Shown: positions 54,923 through 63,556 of the stretch, piece after piece
How positions within the stretch are numbered: position 1 is the first letter of the stretch
Layout of the letters: every line of letters starts with the position of its first letter
DNA from: an uncultured Verrucomicrobiota bacterium
Lineage (GTDB): Bacteria > Verrucomicrobiota > Verrucomicrobiia > Opitutales > Opitutaceae
Reading direction: 5' to 3'
Assembly: GCA_903876795.1 (NCBI GenBank)
Contig: CAIRBK010000024.1
Span: 62,001-126,000 of the forward strand
DNA: 64,000 bases
The notes under the pieces: model-generated
What the model was told of the DNA's origin: nothing
Databases searched by the model: none
What the model saw: only the letters and a program-made list of their open reading frames with translations
Translations under genes and position numbers: made by a program

Positions 54923-56240
54923 CGCCGGGCGCGGCTCCCCGTCTTCGCGGTGCGTCCGGCGCAGGCCCTTCGCCCGGGGGCGTCGGGCGACGTTGGTCGC
55001 TTTCTGGCTTTGCGCGGTGCTGGCGGCGTCGTGTCCGCCCGCGAGTGCGCAAGAAGTCGTGCCGGTGACGGGCGGGTGGCTGGTGCGGCTGGGGGTGGAC
55101 TTGCGGGGTGTTTACGAGCCGGTACCCGGGCGGCCGCTGGCGTGGAGCGTCGTCTGGGGCGCGGCGGGTCGCGCCGAACGCGGGGGCGAACTGGAGGTCA
55201 CCGGCGAGGCGTTTGAACTGCGGGCGGCGCTGGTCTGGGACGCCGGAACCGGGACCTTGCGCTGGCGCATCACCCGGGGACGAATCGGGCTGGGCTCCTG
55301 GGTGGCGGCCTTGGCGGGTCGCCCGGAGTGGTCCGCGCAGTTGGCGGGCCTGTCGGCGGAAGGAGACCTGGTGGTCCGAGGCGAGGGGACCTGGGCCGGC
55401 GGAGAACCGACGGGCCGGCTGGACGTCGAGTGGCGCGAAGGCGCGCTCCGCCACGCCGGCCAAGGCTGGTCGTTGGAAGGGGTCAATCTCCGAGCGGGTG
55501 GCGACGTGCGCGGCTGGCTGGCCGGCAACGTGCCGGGCTCGCTGTCCGTGGGCACGATCACGACGACGCGCTTCGGGGCGCGCAAGCTCTCGGTGGACGC
55601 GGCGTTGGCGGGTTTCGGCCGGCTGGAGATCAAGGCCGCGCGGGTGGAGATCGCCGGTGGCGAGGTCGAGGCGGAGCCCTTTTTCGTGAGGCTGGCCGAG
55701 CCGGTGGTGGACACGACGCTGACGATGCGTCGGGTGGGGTTGCAGGACTTGGTGGTGTTTGTGCCGACCGCGCTGGCCGAGGCGCGCGGTCGCATCGACG
55801 GGACACTGCGGCTTGAGTGGAGCCGGGCCGAGGGCCTGAAGGTGGGCGCGGGCGAGCTTAAATTGGAAAAGAGCGAGCCGACCGTCATCAAGCTGGTGTC
55901 CTCCCCGGGTTTTCTCACGCGGAGCGTGCCGGCGCGCTTCGTTCTGGCGCCGCGGTGGTTCGGACCGTTCAAGCGGTGGTTTTCCCCGGCGAATCCCGGC
56001 TACCGCACGTTGAGCGAGATCGAGACCGGCCGGCTGGCCCTGCGCGTCGAATCGCTGGAGGCGAGGCTTTCCCCGGATGGCGACGCGCGGGGCCGGTCCG
56101 CCACGGTGGTCGTGCGAGCCCGGCCCGAGCTGGCGGGCGGAGCGGTGGGAGAGATCATTTTCGAGGTCAATGTCTCCGGTCCGCTCGCGTCGGTGCTCCG
56201 CGCGGGTCTGCAACGGGACTTCTCATTGCAGGCCAAGTGA
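54894..56240 (+). CDS. short YdbH-like AsmA-superfamily lipid transport protein
   Basis: 448 residues, about half of E. coli YdbH (879). An Arg-rich n-region precedes a hydrophobic segment ending PPASAQE, so it is exported or membrane-anchored; the rest is beta-rich with repeated short strands (LDLRGVYEPVPGR-type) and ends with GEIIFEVNVSGPLASVLRAG, resembling the YdbH C-terminal region. Identification rests on this weak similarity plus the following ynbE- and ydbL-like genes. In E. coli YdbH and YnbE build an intermembrane bridge that moves phospholipid. A TTG at 54993 is an alternative start. Confidence 0.75.
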   Translation: MSLSSVLKTDAGRGSPSSRCVRRRPFARGRRATLVAFWLCAVLAASCPPASAQEVVPVTGGWLVRLGVDLRGVYEPVPGRPLAWSVVWGAAGRAERGGELEVTGEAFELRAALVWDAGTGTLRWRITRGRIGLGSWVAALAGRPEWSAQLAGLSAEGDLVVRGEGTWAGGEPTGRLDVEWREGALRHAGQGWSLEGVNLRAGGDVRGWLAGNVPGSLSVGTITTTRFGARKLSVDAALAGFGRLEIKAARVEIAGGEVEAEPFFVRLAEPVVDTTLTMRRVGLQDLVVFVPTALAEARGRIDGTLRLEWSRAEGLKVGAGELKLEKSEPTVIKLVSSPGFLTRSVPARFVLAPRWFGPFKRWFSPANPGYRTLSEIETGRLALRVESLEARLSPDGDARGRSATVVVRARPELAGGAVGEIIFEVNVSGPLASVLRAGLQRDFSLQAK

Positions 56241-56301
56241 GCGGTCGCCCGGAGCGGGAAACTTTCGTTGCCAGGGCGGGTCGGATTAGTGACCGTCCAA
56301 T

Positions 56302-56478
56302 ATGCTTCGTCGCATCCTTCCGCTTGTTTGCACGGCCCTCTTGTCGGGCTGCCTGCATGTTAAACTCGATCCGATCCAGGTTCACGCGACCGTTGATGTG
56401 AACGTGAAGGTGGACCGCGCGCTCGACGATTTCTTCGGCGACATCGACAGGAAGTCAGCGACCCTCAAAACCCCGTGA
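56302..56478 (+). CDS. YnbE-like small outer-membrane lipoprotein
   Basis: 58 residues. Signal peptide with lipobox LLSGC places the lipidated cysteine at 17; the mature part VKLDPIQVHATVDVNVKVDR matches the YnbE pattern (basic residue, Pro, then a long beta strand rich in alternating Val/Asn/Lys), with DDFFGDID near the end. E. coli YnbE is 61 residues and multimerises onto the end of the YdbH groove. The gene lies 61 bases after the YdbH-like gene and its stop overlaps an in-frame GTG of the next gene. Confidence 0.8.
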   Translation: MLRRILPLVCTALLSGCLHVKLDPIQVHATVDVNVKVDRALDDFFGDIDRKSATLKTP

Positions 56479-56486
56479 CCGCCCCC

Positions 56487-56855
56487 ATGAAAACCTTTTC
56501 CCATCGCGTCCTCTTCTGCCTCGCGCTCGCCCTCGGCGCGGCTTCGGCGGTTTCGGCCCAGGACCTCGACGCCGTGCGCTCCCGCATGGAAAAACGCATC
56601 GAGACCATCGACGCCTTGAAAAAGCAGGGTGTGGCGGGCGAGAACAACCGCGGTTTCCTCGAAGTGCGCGCGGGCGACGACAAGGGCGCGGTCGCGGCCG
56701 AGAACGCCGACCGGACCTTGGTCTACGCCGCCATCGCGGTTAGAACCGGCAGTTCGCCCGAAGCGGTCGGCAAGGCCCGCGCCCGGCAGATCGCCAACGC
56801 CAGCGCGCCCGGCGTGTGGGTGCAGAACGAAAAAGGGGAATGGTTCAAAAAATGA
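56487..56855 (+). CDS. YdbL-like DUF1318 periplasmic protein
   Basis: 122 residues with signal peptide ending VSAQ. The mature part has GVAGENNRGFLEVR, the NADR-Y-x-x-IA pattern (ENADRTLVYAAIAVRTGSS) and an end PGVWVQNEKGEWFKK, all matching YdbL (DUF1318). In E. coli YdbL controls YnbE assembly on YdbH. Its stop overlaps the start of the next gene by ATGA. An in-frame GTG at 56475 overlapping the ynbE stop is a possible earlier start; the ATG next to the signal peptide is preferred. Confidence 0.88.
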   Translation: MKTFSHRVLFCLALALGAASAVSAQDLDAVRSRMEKRIETIDALKKQGVAGENNRGFLEVRAGDDKGAVAAENADRTLVYAAIAVRTGSSPEAVGKARARQIANASAPGVWVQNEKGEWFKK

Positions 56856-57391
56856 ACCTCCAGGAACGTCTCGCCAGGCATCTCGGGAAAAAGCCCGACA
56901 CCGCCGGCGCGCTCTTTGTAGCCGCCAACGCCACCGTGGTCGGCGACGTCGTCCTCGGCCGCGACAGCAGCGTCTTCTACGGCGCGGTGCTGCGGGCCGA
57001 CATCAACCGCATCGAGGTGGGCGAGGGGAGCAATCTGCAGGACAACGTGATCGTGCACCTCTCCGACGACGCCGGCGTGCGCATCGGCAACCACGTGACG
57101 GTCGGCCACGGCGCGATCGTCCACGCCTGCACGATCGACGATGGCTGCCTGATCGGCATGGGGGCGACCATCCTCGATCACGCGCACATCGGCGCGGAGA
57201 GCCTCGTGGGGGCCAACTCCCTCGTGCCCCAGGGCTTCACCTGCCCGCCCGGTTCGCTGGTGGTGGGCTCGCCCGCCAGGATTGTGCGGGAGCTCTCGCC
57301 CGAGCAGCGCGGCTCCGGGCGCAAGCTCTCCGCCAAATACACCGAAGTCGCCAAGGCCCACGCGCTCCTGCAAGCCGCCGGCCCGGCCTGA
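56852..57391 (+). CDS. gamma-carbonic anhydrase-like hexapeptide-repeat protein
   Basis: 179 residues, left-handed beta-helix. Hexapeptide repeats are followed by the metal-ligand histidines of the gamma-carbonic anhydrase/YrdA/PaaY group (VIVHLSDD and VTVGHGAIVHAC), RADINRIEVGEGSNLQDN being the usual preceding motif. It could hydrate CO2 or act as a thioester hydrolase relative; activity is not established for most family members. It is translationally coupled to the ydbL-like gene and converges on folA with a 10-base gap. Confidence 0.88.
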   Translation: MNLQERLARHLGKKPDTAGALFVAANATVVGDVVLGRDSSVFYGAVLRADINRIEVGEGSNLQDNVIVHLSDDAGVRIGNHVTVGHGAIVHACTIDDGCLIGMGATILDHAHIGAESLVGANSLVPQGFTCPPGSLVVGSPARIVRELSPEQRGSGRKLSAKYTEVAKAHALLQAAGPA

Positions 57392-57401
57392 AGGCGCCCG
57401 G

Positions 57402-57899
57402 TCAGCCCGCCTCGACGGGTTCCAGTGTGAGAAAGGTGTAGCGCCAGCGGGCGTCACTGCTCTCGCGACGGCAGACTTCGCGGGTGAAGCGTGACCGCCA
57501 GTCGGGGAAAAACGTGTCCCCGCCCTCGATCACGGCATGGACGAGCGTCAGGTGCAGGCGGTCGCCGATGGCCAGGCCTTCCTCGTAAACGCGCTGGCCG
57601 CCGCACAGGTAGATCTCGCCCCGCAGGGTTTGGGCGACGGCCACCGCGTCGCGCAGGCTCGCGGCGGCCCGCACGTGCGGTGGTAGTTTCTCGGGGTCCT
57701 GGGTGATCACCACGACGTCGCGGCCCTGCCCGCAGCTCGGCCACTCTCCGAAGGAGCGCGAGCCCATGACCACGGTGTGGCCGCGGGTTTTTTCCAAAAA
57801 GAAACGGGTGTCTTCCGGGATCGACCACGGCAGGCCGCCGTTGCGGCCGATGACGCGGTTTTCGGAACAGGCGACGATGAGGTTGACGGGCTTGGACAT
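57402..57899 (-). CDS. folA: dihydrofolate reductase
   Basis: 165 residues, usual size. NLIVACSENRVIGRNGGLPW (20 residues) opens the protein, PEDTRFF carries the catalytic acidic residue, VMGSRSFGEWP and YLCGGQRVYEEGL bind NADPH. It makes tetrahydrofolate. The ATG at 57899 is chosen since the first strand begins four residues later. The divergent 100 bases to the transporter gene should hold both promoters. Confidence 0.95.
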   Translation of the reverse strand: MSKPVNLIVACSENRVIGRNGGLPWSIPEDTRFFLEKTRGHTVVMGSRSFGEWPSCGQGRDVVVITQDPEKLPPHVRAAASLRDAVAVAQTLRGEIYLCGGQRVYEEGLAIGDRLHLTLVHAVIEGGDTFFPDWRSRFTREVCRRESSDARWRYTFLTLEPVEAG

Positions 57900-57999
57900 G
57901 GGGATTTGCGGGAGTGAAGCCGGTCGCGGCGGGAGTCGCACGTCTGTTTTCTGACTTTAGTCGGCGGTGTTCCGCGCCGATGCTGTCCGGCGCCACCCC

Positions 58000-59670
58000 A
58001 TGTTGTCCTGCCGCAACCTCACCGTCCGCCCCCGCGCCGGCGCGACCCCTTTGATTCACGGCGCCACCGCGCATTTCCCCGCCGGCGGCCTGCATGCGCT
58101 CATCGGTCCCTCGGGCTGCGGCAAGACCACGTTGCTCAAGGGCATGCTCGACATCCTGCCCTCCGAGGGCGAGGTGGCGCTGCGCGGCCGCGTGCCGGTG
58201 TCGCGGGAGGAGTTGTTGCGCGAGGTGGCGTTCGCCCCGCAATTCAGCATCGCCCACGGGAAACTCACCGTGGCCGAGGCGGTGGACTGCGCGTTGCGCC
58301 TGTATCAACGCATCGACGACGCGACCCTTTCCTCACGCAAGACCGAGCTGCTGGAGGTGGTCGGTCTCGCCGAGAGGGCCGGCACGGCGGTCGAGAAACT
58401 CAGCGGCGGCCAGTTGCGCCGGCTCGGCCTCGCGCTGGAACTCACCACCGACCCGGCGTGCCTGTTGTGCGACGAGGTGACCAGCGGGCTGGACCCGCGA
58501 TCGGAAGACCAGATCCTCGCCGTGCTGCGCGCCCTGGCCGGGCGTCGCGGCAAGACCGTGGTGTGTGTGATTCACAATCTGGCCAAGCTGGCGCAGTTCG
58601 ACACCGTCACCGTGGTGTTCGAGGGCGCGGTGGTCTGGCAGGGAACGCTTGCGGCCATGCTGGAGCATTTTGAAATCGCCGACGCGCTGGAGCTCTACGA
58701 CCGCCTGAGCGCCCGGCCGCCGGCGCACTGGCGGCGGCTATGGGAAGCGGTCGTGGTCGCAGCGCCCGCCCCGGTGCCGGTCTTCGAGCCGCAGCCCGCA
58801 GCCATGCCCGTCGGCCGTCCCTCGGCCGTGTCGCAACTGGCGACCCTGCTCGGCCGGCGCTGGCGGCTGCTCCTGAGGGATCGCGGTTACCTGTGGCTCA
58901 CGCTGGCCATCACCTTCGGTTTCCCCTGCCTGGTGGTGATCTTCGCCCTGGGCGGGTTGCCCCAGCTCAAGGGGCTGGCGCTGGAGACGACCGGAGGATT
59001 TTTGGAGACGCTGCAGGCGCGCGCGTCCTACCGGCAGGCGGCGGCGGAGACGGCCACGCTCGTCTCGGGGTTGATTGTTTTCCAGGTGATCCTGCTGTGC
59101 CTGATGGGCAGCAACAACGGCGCGCGGGAGATCGCCGGAGAGCGCGCGCTTTACGAGAAGGAGCGCATGTCGGGGCTGAGGCCCTCGGCCTACGCGTGGT
59201 CCAAGCTCATCCACACCGCGCTGCTGGGGGCGGCGCAGGGGGTGTGGATGATGGTTTTTGTGAAGCTGCTGTGCGCATTCCCCGGAGGCTGGGGGGCGCA
59301 GCTGGCGGTGCTGGCGGCCACGGGCGCCTCGATGAGCGTGGTGTGCCTGGGATTGTCGGCGGTGCTCGCGTCGCCGGACAAGGCGTCGTTGCTCTCGATC
59401 TACCTGGTGGGTTTCCAACTGCCGTTGTCGGGCGTGGTGCTGGCTCTGCCGGCGGCGCTCGTCTGGGCGGTGCGGCCGTTCATAGCGACATATTGGGGCT
59501 GGGCCGGTTATCTCATGGCGATGACCGATTCGCGTTTTTACGACGCGGTGGTGATGCTCGACAAGGGGTGGCTGGCCTCGCCCGCCGCGGCGGTCGCGGT
59601 GCTGGCGGCGCACCTGATGGCGGGAGCCGTCCTCGTGTTTTGGGGTTGCCAGAAAAAGTGCTGGCCGTGA
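58000..59670 (+). CDS. ABCG/White-type ABC half transporter
   Basis: 556 residues with the nucleotide-binding domain first and about six membrane segments after residue 290, the ABCG order. Walker A GPSGCGKTT at 36-44, signature LSGGQLRRLGLALEL from 134, Walker B LLCDEVTSGLDPR with Asp158, and H-loop VIHNLAKL. A linker rich in Pro/Ala separates the halves. The conserved RALYEKERMSGLRPSAYAWSK (split here) lies before the first ABC-2 segments. It may export a lipid or hydrophobic cargo; direction and cargo are unknown. The ATG at 58000 is preferred to a GTG 33 bases upstream. First of a tight three-gene unit. Confidence 0.9.
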   Translation: MLSCRNLTVRPRAGATPLIHGATAHFPAGGLHALIGPSGCGKTTLLKGMLDILPSEGEVALRGRVPVSREELLREVAFAPQFSIAHGKLTVAEAVDCALRLYQRIDDATLSSRKTELLEVVGLAERAGTAVEKLSGGQLRRLGLALELTTDPACLLCDEVTSGLDPRSEDQILAVLRALAGRRGKTVVCVIHNLAKLAQFDTVTVVFEGAVVWQGTLAAMLEHFEIADALELYDRLSARPPAHWRRLWEAVVVAAPAPVPVFEPQPAAMPVGRPSAVSQLATLLGRRWRLLLRDRGYLWLTLAITFGFPCLVVIFALGGLPQLKGLALETTGGFLETLQARASYRQAAAETATLVSGLIVFQVILLCLMGSNNGAREIAGERALYEKERMSGLRPSAYAWSKLIHTALLGAAQGVWMMVFVKLLCAFPGGWGAQLAVLAATGASMSVVCLGLSAVLASPDKASLLSIYLVGFQLPLSGVVLALPAALVWAVRPFIATYWGWAGYLMAMTDSRFYDAVVMLDKGWLASPAAAVAVLAAHLMAGAVLVFWGCQKKCWP

Positions 59671-59687
59671 GCTTTTCTTCCACCCCT

Positions 59688-60053
59688 ATGCTGCCCCGGC
59701 TTTTGCGCTGTGCGTTCCGTCTGCCCCTGATTGCGGCGCTCGGGCTGTCCTTCTGGCTGGCGGCGGGTTGCGGGCGTTCCGGCGAGCCGTTCCCCGTGCG
59801 GTCGTTTATGGCGGCACCCGACAATCTCCAAGGCAACCGCTACCAGCTCGAAGCCGAGATCGACGCCCAGCTCAACTGGCGCGAGGGCGTAGGCCGGCTG
59901 GTCGCCGTGCGGGCTTTGCGCGAAGACGTGCGCCTGCCGGTCTTCATCGCCGATTCCCTGAAGGCCAACCTGCTCGTCGCACAGCGCTACCGGTTCGAGA
60001 TCAGCGTGCGCAAGGGCGGTCTGCTCTACGTCGAATCCCTTCGTAAACTCTGA
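59688..60053 (+). CDS. small lipoprotein of unknown function
   Basis: 121 residues. Signal peptide with lipobox LAAGC places the lipidated cysteine at 29. The mature part (DNLQGNRYQLEAEIDAQL, then GVGRLVAVRAL and LLYVESLRKL) has the strand pattern of a small OB-like barrel, but I recognise no family. It starts 17 bases after the ABC gene and ends two bases before the next, so it is almost certainly a partner of both. Confidence 0.75.
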   Translation: MLPRLLRCAFRLPLIAALGLSFWLAAGCGRSGEPFPVRSFMAAPDNLQGNRYQLEAEIDAQLNWREGVGRLVAVRALREDVRLPVFIADSLKANLLVAQRYRFEISVRKGGLLYVESLRKL

Positions 60054-60055
60054 CC

Positions 60056-62107
60056 ATGCGCCGCCCTCCGATACCCCTGCTGCTGCTGCTCGCCGGAGCC
60101 TCGCTGGCCCAGGCGCAGACGTCCCCGGCCGCAGCCGTCGCCGCCGACAAGGCCGTCGCCAACCGCACCGATTCCAAGCCAGCCGCCACCGAGTCGCTGA
60201 CCCGCGCCGTCAACATCAACAGCCTGGAGAGCGGCACGCTGCTCCAGGTCATCAACCAGGCCTTCAACACCAACTCCGACTCGATCAACCCCGAGAACGG
60301 CACGATGAACTGGAAGGGGCACTCCTACGACCTCGGCCAGTTCCGCGTCTTCCGCGGTCGCTTCGAGCGCTACCTCTCACTTCCGGCCACCCGTGACCAG
60401 GACCTCTACACGGCCACGCTCGACGAGATATTCAAGCTCCTCTCGACCCGCACCGCCAACGGCAGCCAGGACGGCGTCGTCGAGGCCTGGAAACTCCTCT
60501 ACCGCGCCGCCGAGTTCGACGCCGACGGCGGCAACAGCCTCGGCGTGGCCAACCAGATATTCAACGCCTGGCGCATCCGCGACGAGAAGGCCGCCTTCAA
60601 CGTCACCCAAACCGAGCTCCAGCGCATCCGCCGCCAGCAGAGCGCCGGCGTGGTCTACGGCGGCGATGTCATGGCGACCGAGACCGGGAGCACCGTCGCC
60701 GACGCGGTCTCCAGCGCCGCCCTGATCGGCGGTCTGGGTGGCGGCACCTCCGGTTCCGGCGCCGCCGCCGGTGCCAACAACGGAGGCACCCAGACCGGGT
60801 CCCGCCCCTCCGCCGCCGGCGGCCAGACCCGCCAGCAGTTGGGCGGCGCTCTCACCACCGGGCCCGCCGGCCAGCTTTTCCGCGCCCGCGAACTCGCCGA
60901 GACCGAGGCCAAGATCAAGGCTCTCGAGGCCGCCGGCATGCTCTCCGTGACCCAGGCCAAGATTCAGTTCCAGAGCCAGATCATGAGCCTGTTTCTCCAG
61001 CGCCGCTTCCAGCACGCGCTGATCGCCTCCAGCTTCTACCGCTACATCTTCAAGGGCTCCCACCAAAACCTCGAGGTCGGCAAAAAGGAGTTGTCCTCCT
61101 TCCTGCCCGGCACCGATCTCGCGCTCACCGTCGAGACCATCGAGTTCCTCTGCCGCGAGGCCATCAACGACGTCAACGGCGGCATGGCGGCCGTGCGCGC
61201 CAACTACGACGACAACCGCAAGATCGCCGCCATTGAGCGCCTGCAGGAAACCTTCTTCCTCGGCGAATATCTCCCGGCCGTCACCCAGTTCGAGCCTTCG
61301 CGCAAAGACTCCCTGTTCACTCTTTATCGGAAGGTCGACGAGGCCCGCAAACTCGCCGACCTGCGGGATTACGACGCCGTCATCGTGCTTACCGAGGAGA
61401 TCGCCGCCCTCACCGGTGATTTCCGCACGCCCGAGGTCACCGCCGCCGTGCGCTCGGCCCAGCGCATGAGCACCCTCGCGCTCAACGCCGCCCAGCAGTC
61501 CGCCGCCGCCGGCGACTACAACAAGGCCCAGGAATTCGTCGAGAAGGCCGCCCAGCTCTGGCCGCTCAATCCCGCGATCAAGAACTACACCGAGAACATG
61601 GCCTCCCAGGCCGACCTCGGCACCCAGGCCGCCGTCTTCTTCGACGACGCGATCAAGCGCGACGACTTCCGCCGCATCTACGAACGCCGGGCCGAGCTCG
61701 CCGTGGCCTTCCTCAACGACGCGGTGCGCGGTCCCCAGCTCAGGGCCGTCATCGACCGCATGGCCCGCGTCGAGATCTACCTCGCGCAGACCGATGAGCT
61801 GCTCGCCCAGAACAACGCCTACTCCGCCTGGGAGGCCCTCGCCGCCGCCGCGAGCTTCGCCCCCAACGACGTGGTTCTGAACCAGCGCATGGCCCGGCTC
61901 GCGCCCCGCGTGGCCGAGTTCGTCGGCCGGCTCGACCAGGCCAAACGCCACGAGGCCGAGGGGCGCCTCGCCGCCAGTCTCACCCAGTATCTCGCCGCCC
62001 AGGACCTGCACCCCGCCAGCCAGCTCGCCCGCACCGGGCTGGCCCGTGTCGGCGAGGCCATCATGACCCGGTTCGCCGCCGAGACTACCCCCGCCTCCGA
62101 CAAATAA
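60056..62107 (+). CDS. secreted helical repeat (TPR-like) protein of unknown function
   Basis: 683 residues. Signal peptide ends LAQAQ. Residues 190-260 hold a Gly/Ser/Ala-rich disordered loop; the rest is helical, with TPR-like pairs in the C-terminal half (GDYNKAQEFVEKAAQLWPLNP, read in parts, and AYSAWEALAAAASFAPND, EGRLAASLTQYLAAQDLHP). No catalytic motif is visible. It probably is a periplasmic scaffold or outer-membrane-associated protein. Together with the ABC transporter and the lipoprotein it forms a compact unit (gaps of 17 and 2 bases). Confidence 0.75.
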   Translation: MRRPPIPLLLLLAGASLAQAQTSPAAAVAADKAVANRTDSKPAATESLTRAVNINSLESGTLLQVINQAFNTNSDSINPENGTMNWKGHSYDLGQFRVFRGRFERYLSLPATRDQDLYTATLDEIFKLLSTRTANGSQDGVVEAWKLLYRAAEFDADGGNSLGVANQIFNAWRIRDEKAAFNVTQTELQRIRRQQSAGVVYGGDVMATETGSTVADAVSSAALIGGLGGGTSGSGAAAGANNGGTQTGSRPSAAGGQTRQQLGGALTTGPAGQLFRARELAETEAKIKALEAAGMLSVTQAKIQFQSQIMSLFLQRRFQHALIASSFYRYIFKGSHQNLEVGKKELSSFLPGTDLALTVETIEFLCREAINDVNGGMAAVRANYDDNRKIAAIERLQETFFLGEYLPAVTQFEPSRKDSLFTLYRKVDEARKLADLRDYDAVIVLTEEIAALTGDFRTPEVTAAVRSAQRMSTLALNAAQQSAAAGDYNKAQEFVEKAAQLWPLNPAIKNYTENMASQADLGTQAAVFFDDAIKRDDFRRIYERRAELAVAFLNDAVRGPQLRAVIDRMARVEIYLAQTDELLAQNNAYSAWEALAAAASFAPNDVVLNQRMARLAPRVAEFVGRLDQAKRHEAEGRLAASLTQYLAAQDLHPASQLARTGLARVGEAIMTRFAAETTPASDK

Positions 62108-62251
62108 CGCCCCCGCTTCCCTGGGTTATTTGCCCGGGTGGATGTCTCTTGAAAAAACTCTCATAGTTTGGTGCCGGCCCGGTTACATGCTTGGTTTCCC
62201 GGCGTCACTTCAACCTAACTACCCCGCTTCATTTCCAACCCCTCCCCCAAC

Positions 62252-62791
62252 ATGATCAAAATTGATACCCCTGACCTGGCCGCCTACGTCAAATCGCAGC
62301 GTGGCGGACCCCTGCTTACGATTATCGACGAAGTGCGCGACCTGGTCTTCATCAAGGATACGGAGGGCCGATTCCTCTACAGCAACCGCGCCCACCTGGC
62401 CCACCTTGGGCGCACCGAAGCCGATATTCTGGGCAAAAACGACTTCGACCTTTTTCCCGCCCACCTGGCGGCCGCCTTCTATTCCGCCGAGACCCATCTC
62501 TTCGAGACCCAGCAGCCCGTCATCCGCATGCAGGAATCGGTCGATGCCCAGGGACAGAAATTTTTTGCCACCGCCATCAAGATCCTCATCTGCGACAAGC
62601 ACGACAACGCCCTCGGCTTGATCGGCAGCGTACACCGCATCGCCATTGAGGACTCCCACGATATGGAGCAGTCCAAGGCCCACATCCTCTCCATACTGCG
62701 CCAACAGCCCGGCATCACTCACAGCCAGCTCAAGGCCTTCGAGGCGACACTCCCCTCCGTCCTCGCCGGATCGGGCGAGGGCCGCAGCTGA
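62252..62791 (+). CDS. single PAS-domain protein without output domain
   Basis: 179 residues, cytoplasmic. One PAS domain (about 18-130) with DLVFIKDTEGRFLYSNRAHL and the FDLFPAHLAAAFYSAE helix; no kinase, HTH or GGDEF follows. The C-terminal 40 residues (SKAHILSILRQQPGITHSQL) could form a helical dimer or winged-helix-like segment. It may sense a ligand and hand it on by protein contact. The 144 bases upstream show no gene; no clear promoter pair was found. Confidence 0.85.
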   Translation: MIKIDTPDLAAYVKSQRGGPLLTIIDEVRDLVFIKDTEGRFLYSNRAHLAHLGRTEADILGKNDFDLFPAHLAAAFYSAETHLFETQQPVIRMQESVDAQGQKFFATAIKILICDKHDNALGLIGSVHRIAIEDSHDMEQSKAHILSILRQQPGITHSQLKAFEATLPSVLAGSGEGRS

Positions 62792-62893
62792 GCGTTTTTC
62801 GAGGCTGCGATGCCTCCCGCCTCTGACGCATACCAAGCGCGGCGTCACCGACACGCTTGCGGTTGAGTGCGCGGGGCGGCAGCCGCAACCGGG

Positions 62894-62914
62894 AAGCCCC
62901 CCTGCGGGGGGCTT
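62894..62914. terminator. bidirectional hairpin between PAS and cyclophilin genes
   Basis: AAGCCCCCC and GGGGGGCTT form a perfect nine-base stem with loop TGC, between two convergent genes. No strong T run on either side, so termination strength is uncertain. Confidence 0.5.
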
Positions 62915-62966
62915 GGAAAGAACGTTCCCGTGGCTCCCTTCCGTCTTTCCGGGACGCAATCCCGTC

Positions 62967-63485
62967 TCAAGCCTTGGCCGGGACGATGCGGATGCTCTCC
63001 ACCTCGACGCGGTCGATCGGGTTGCTCTTCTCGCCGCCGCCGCCGTGGGTGGTGGGCACGGTGGCGATCTTTTCCAATACGTCCGCACCGGCGACCAGCT
63101 GGCCGAAGGCGGTGTATTGCTTGTCGAGGAAGCGGGCGTCGCCGTGGCAGATGAAGAACTGGCAGCCGGCGGAGTCGGGGCTGGCGGCGCGGGCCATGGA
63201 AAGGACGCCGCGCACATGGGGCTTGGCGTTGAACTCGGCCTTGATCTTGTAGCCCGGGTCACCGGTGCCGGGGACGCCGCGGGCGCCCTTCTTGGTGTTG
63301 GGGCAGCCGCCCTGGATCATGAAGCCCTTGATGATGCGGTGAAACGCGGTGCCGTCGTAGAACTTGTCGTTGGCGAGTTTCTTGAAGTTTTCGACGGTCT
63401 TGGGAGCGACGTCGGTGTAGAAGGCGACGGTCATTTCGCCGTAGGCGGTCTTGATGATGGCTTGTTCGGTGGCGGTGTTGCTCAT
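62967..63485 (-). CDS. cyclophilin-type peptidyl-prolyl cis-trans isomerase
   Basis: 172 residues, no signal peptide, so cytoplasmic (PpiB-like). Motifs: FYDGTAFHRIIKGFMIQGG with the catalytic Arg, SMARAASPDSAGCQFFIC, LDKQYTAFGQLVAGADVLEK. It speeds folding at proline bonds. It stands alone; a KdpE-like regulator lies upstream on the same strand, 71 bases away. Confidence 0.95.
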   Translation of the reverse strand: MSNTATEQAIIKTAYGEMTVAFYTDVAPKTVENFKKLANDKFYDGTAFHRIIKGFMIQGGCPNTKKGARGVPGTGDPGYKIKAEFNAKPHVRGVLSMARAASPDSAGCQFFICHGDARFLDKQYTAFGQLVAGADVLEKIATVPTTHGGGGEKSNPIDRVEVESIRIVPAKA

Positions 63486-63556
63486 GGGAGAAAAGCACCA
63501 GCAAGCCGCCGGGCGGAGGGGCGCGCAAGCCGGGAATCGGCCGAGTGCGCGCGGGC

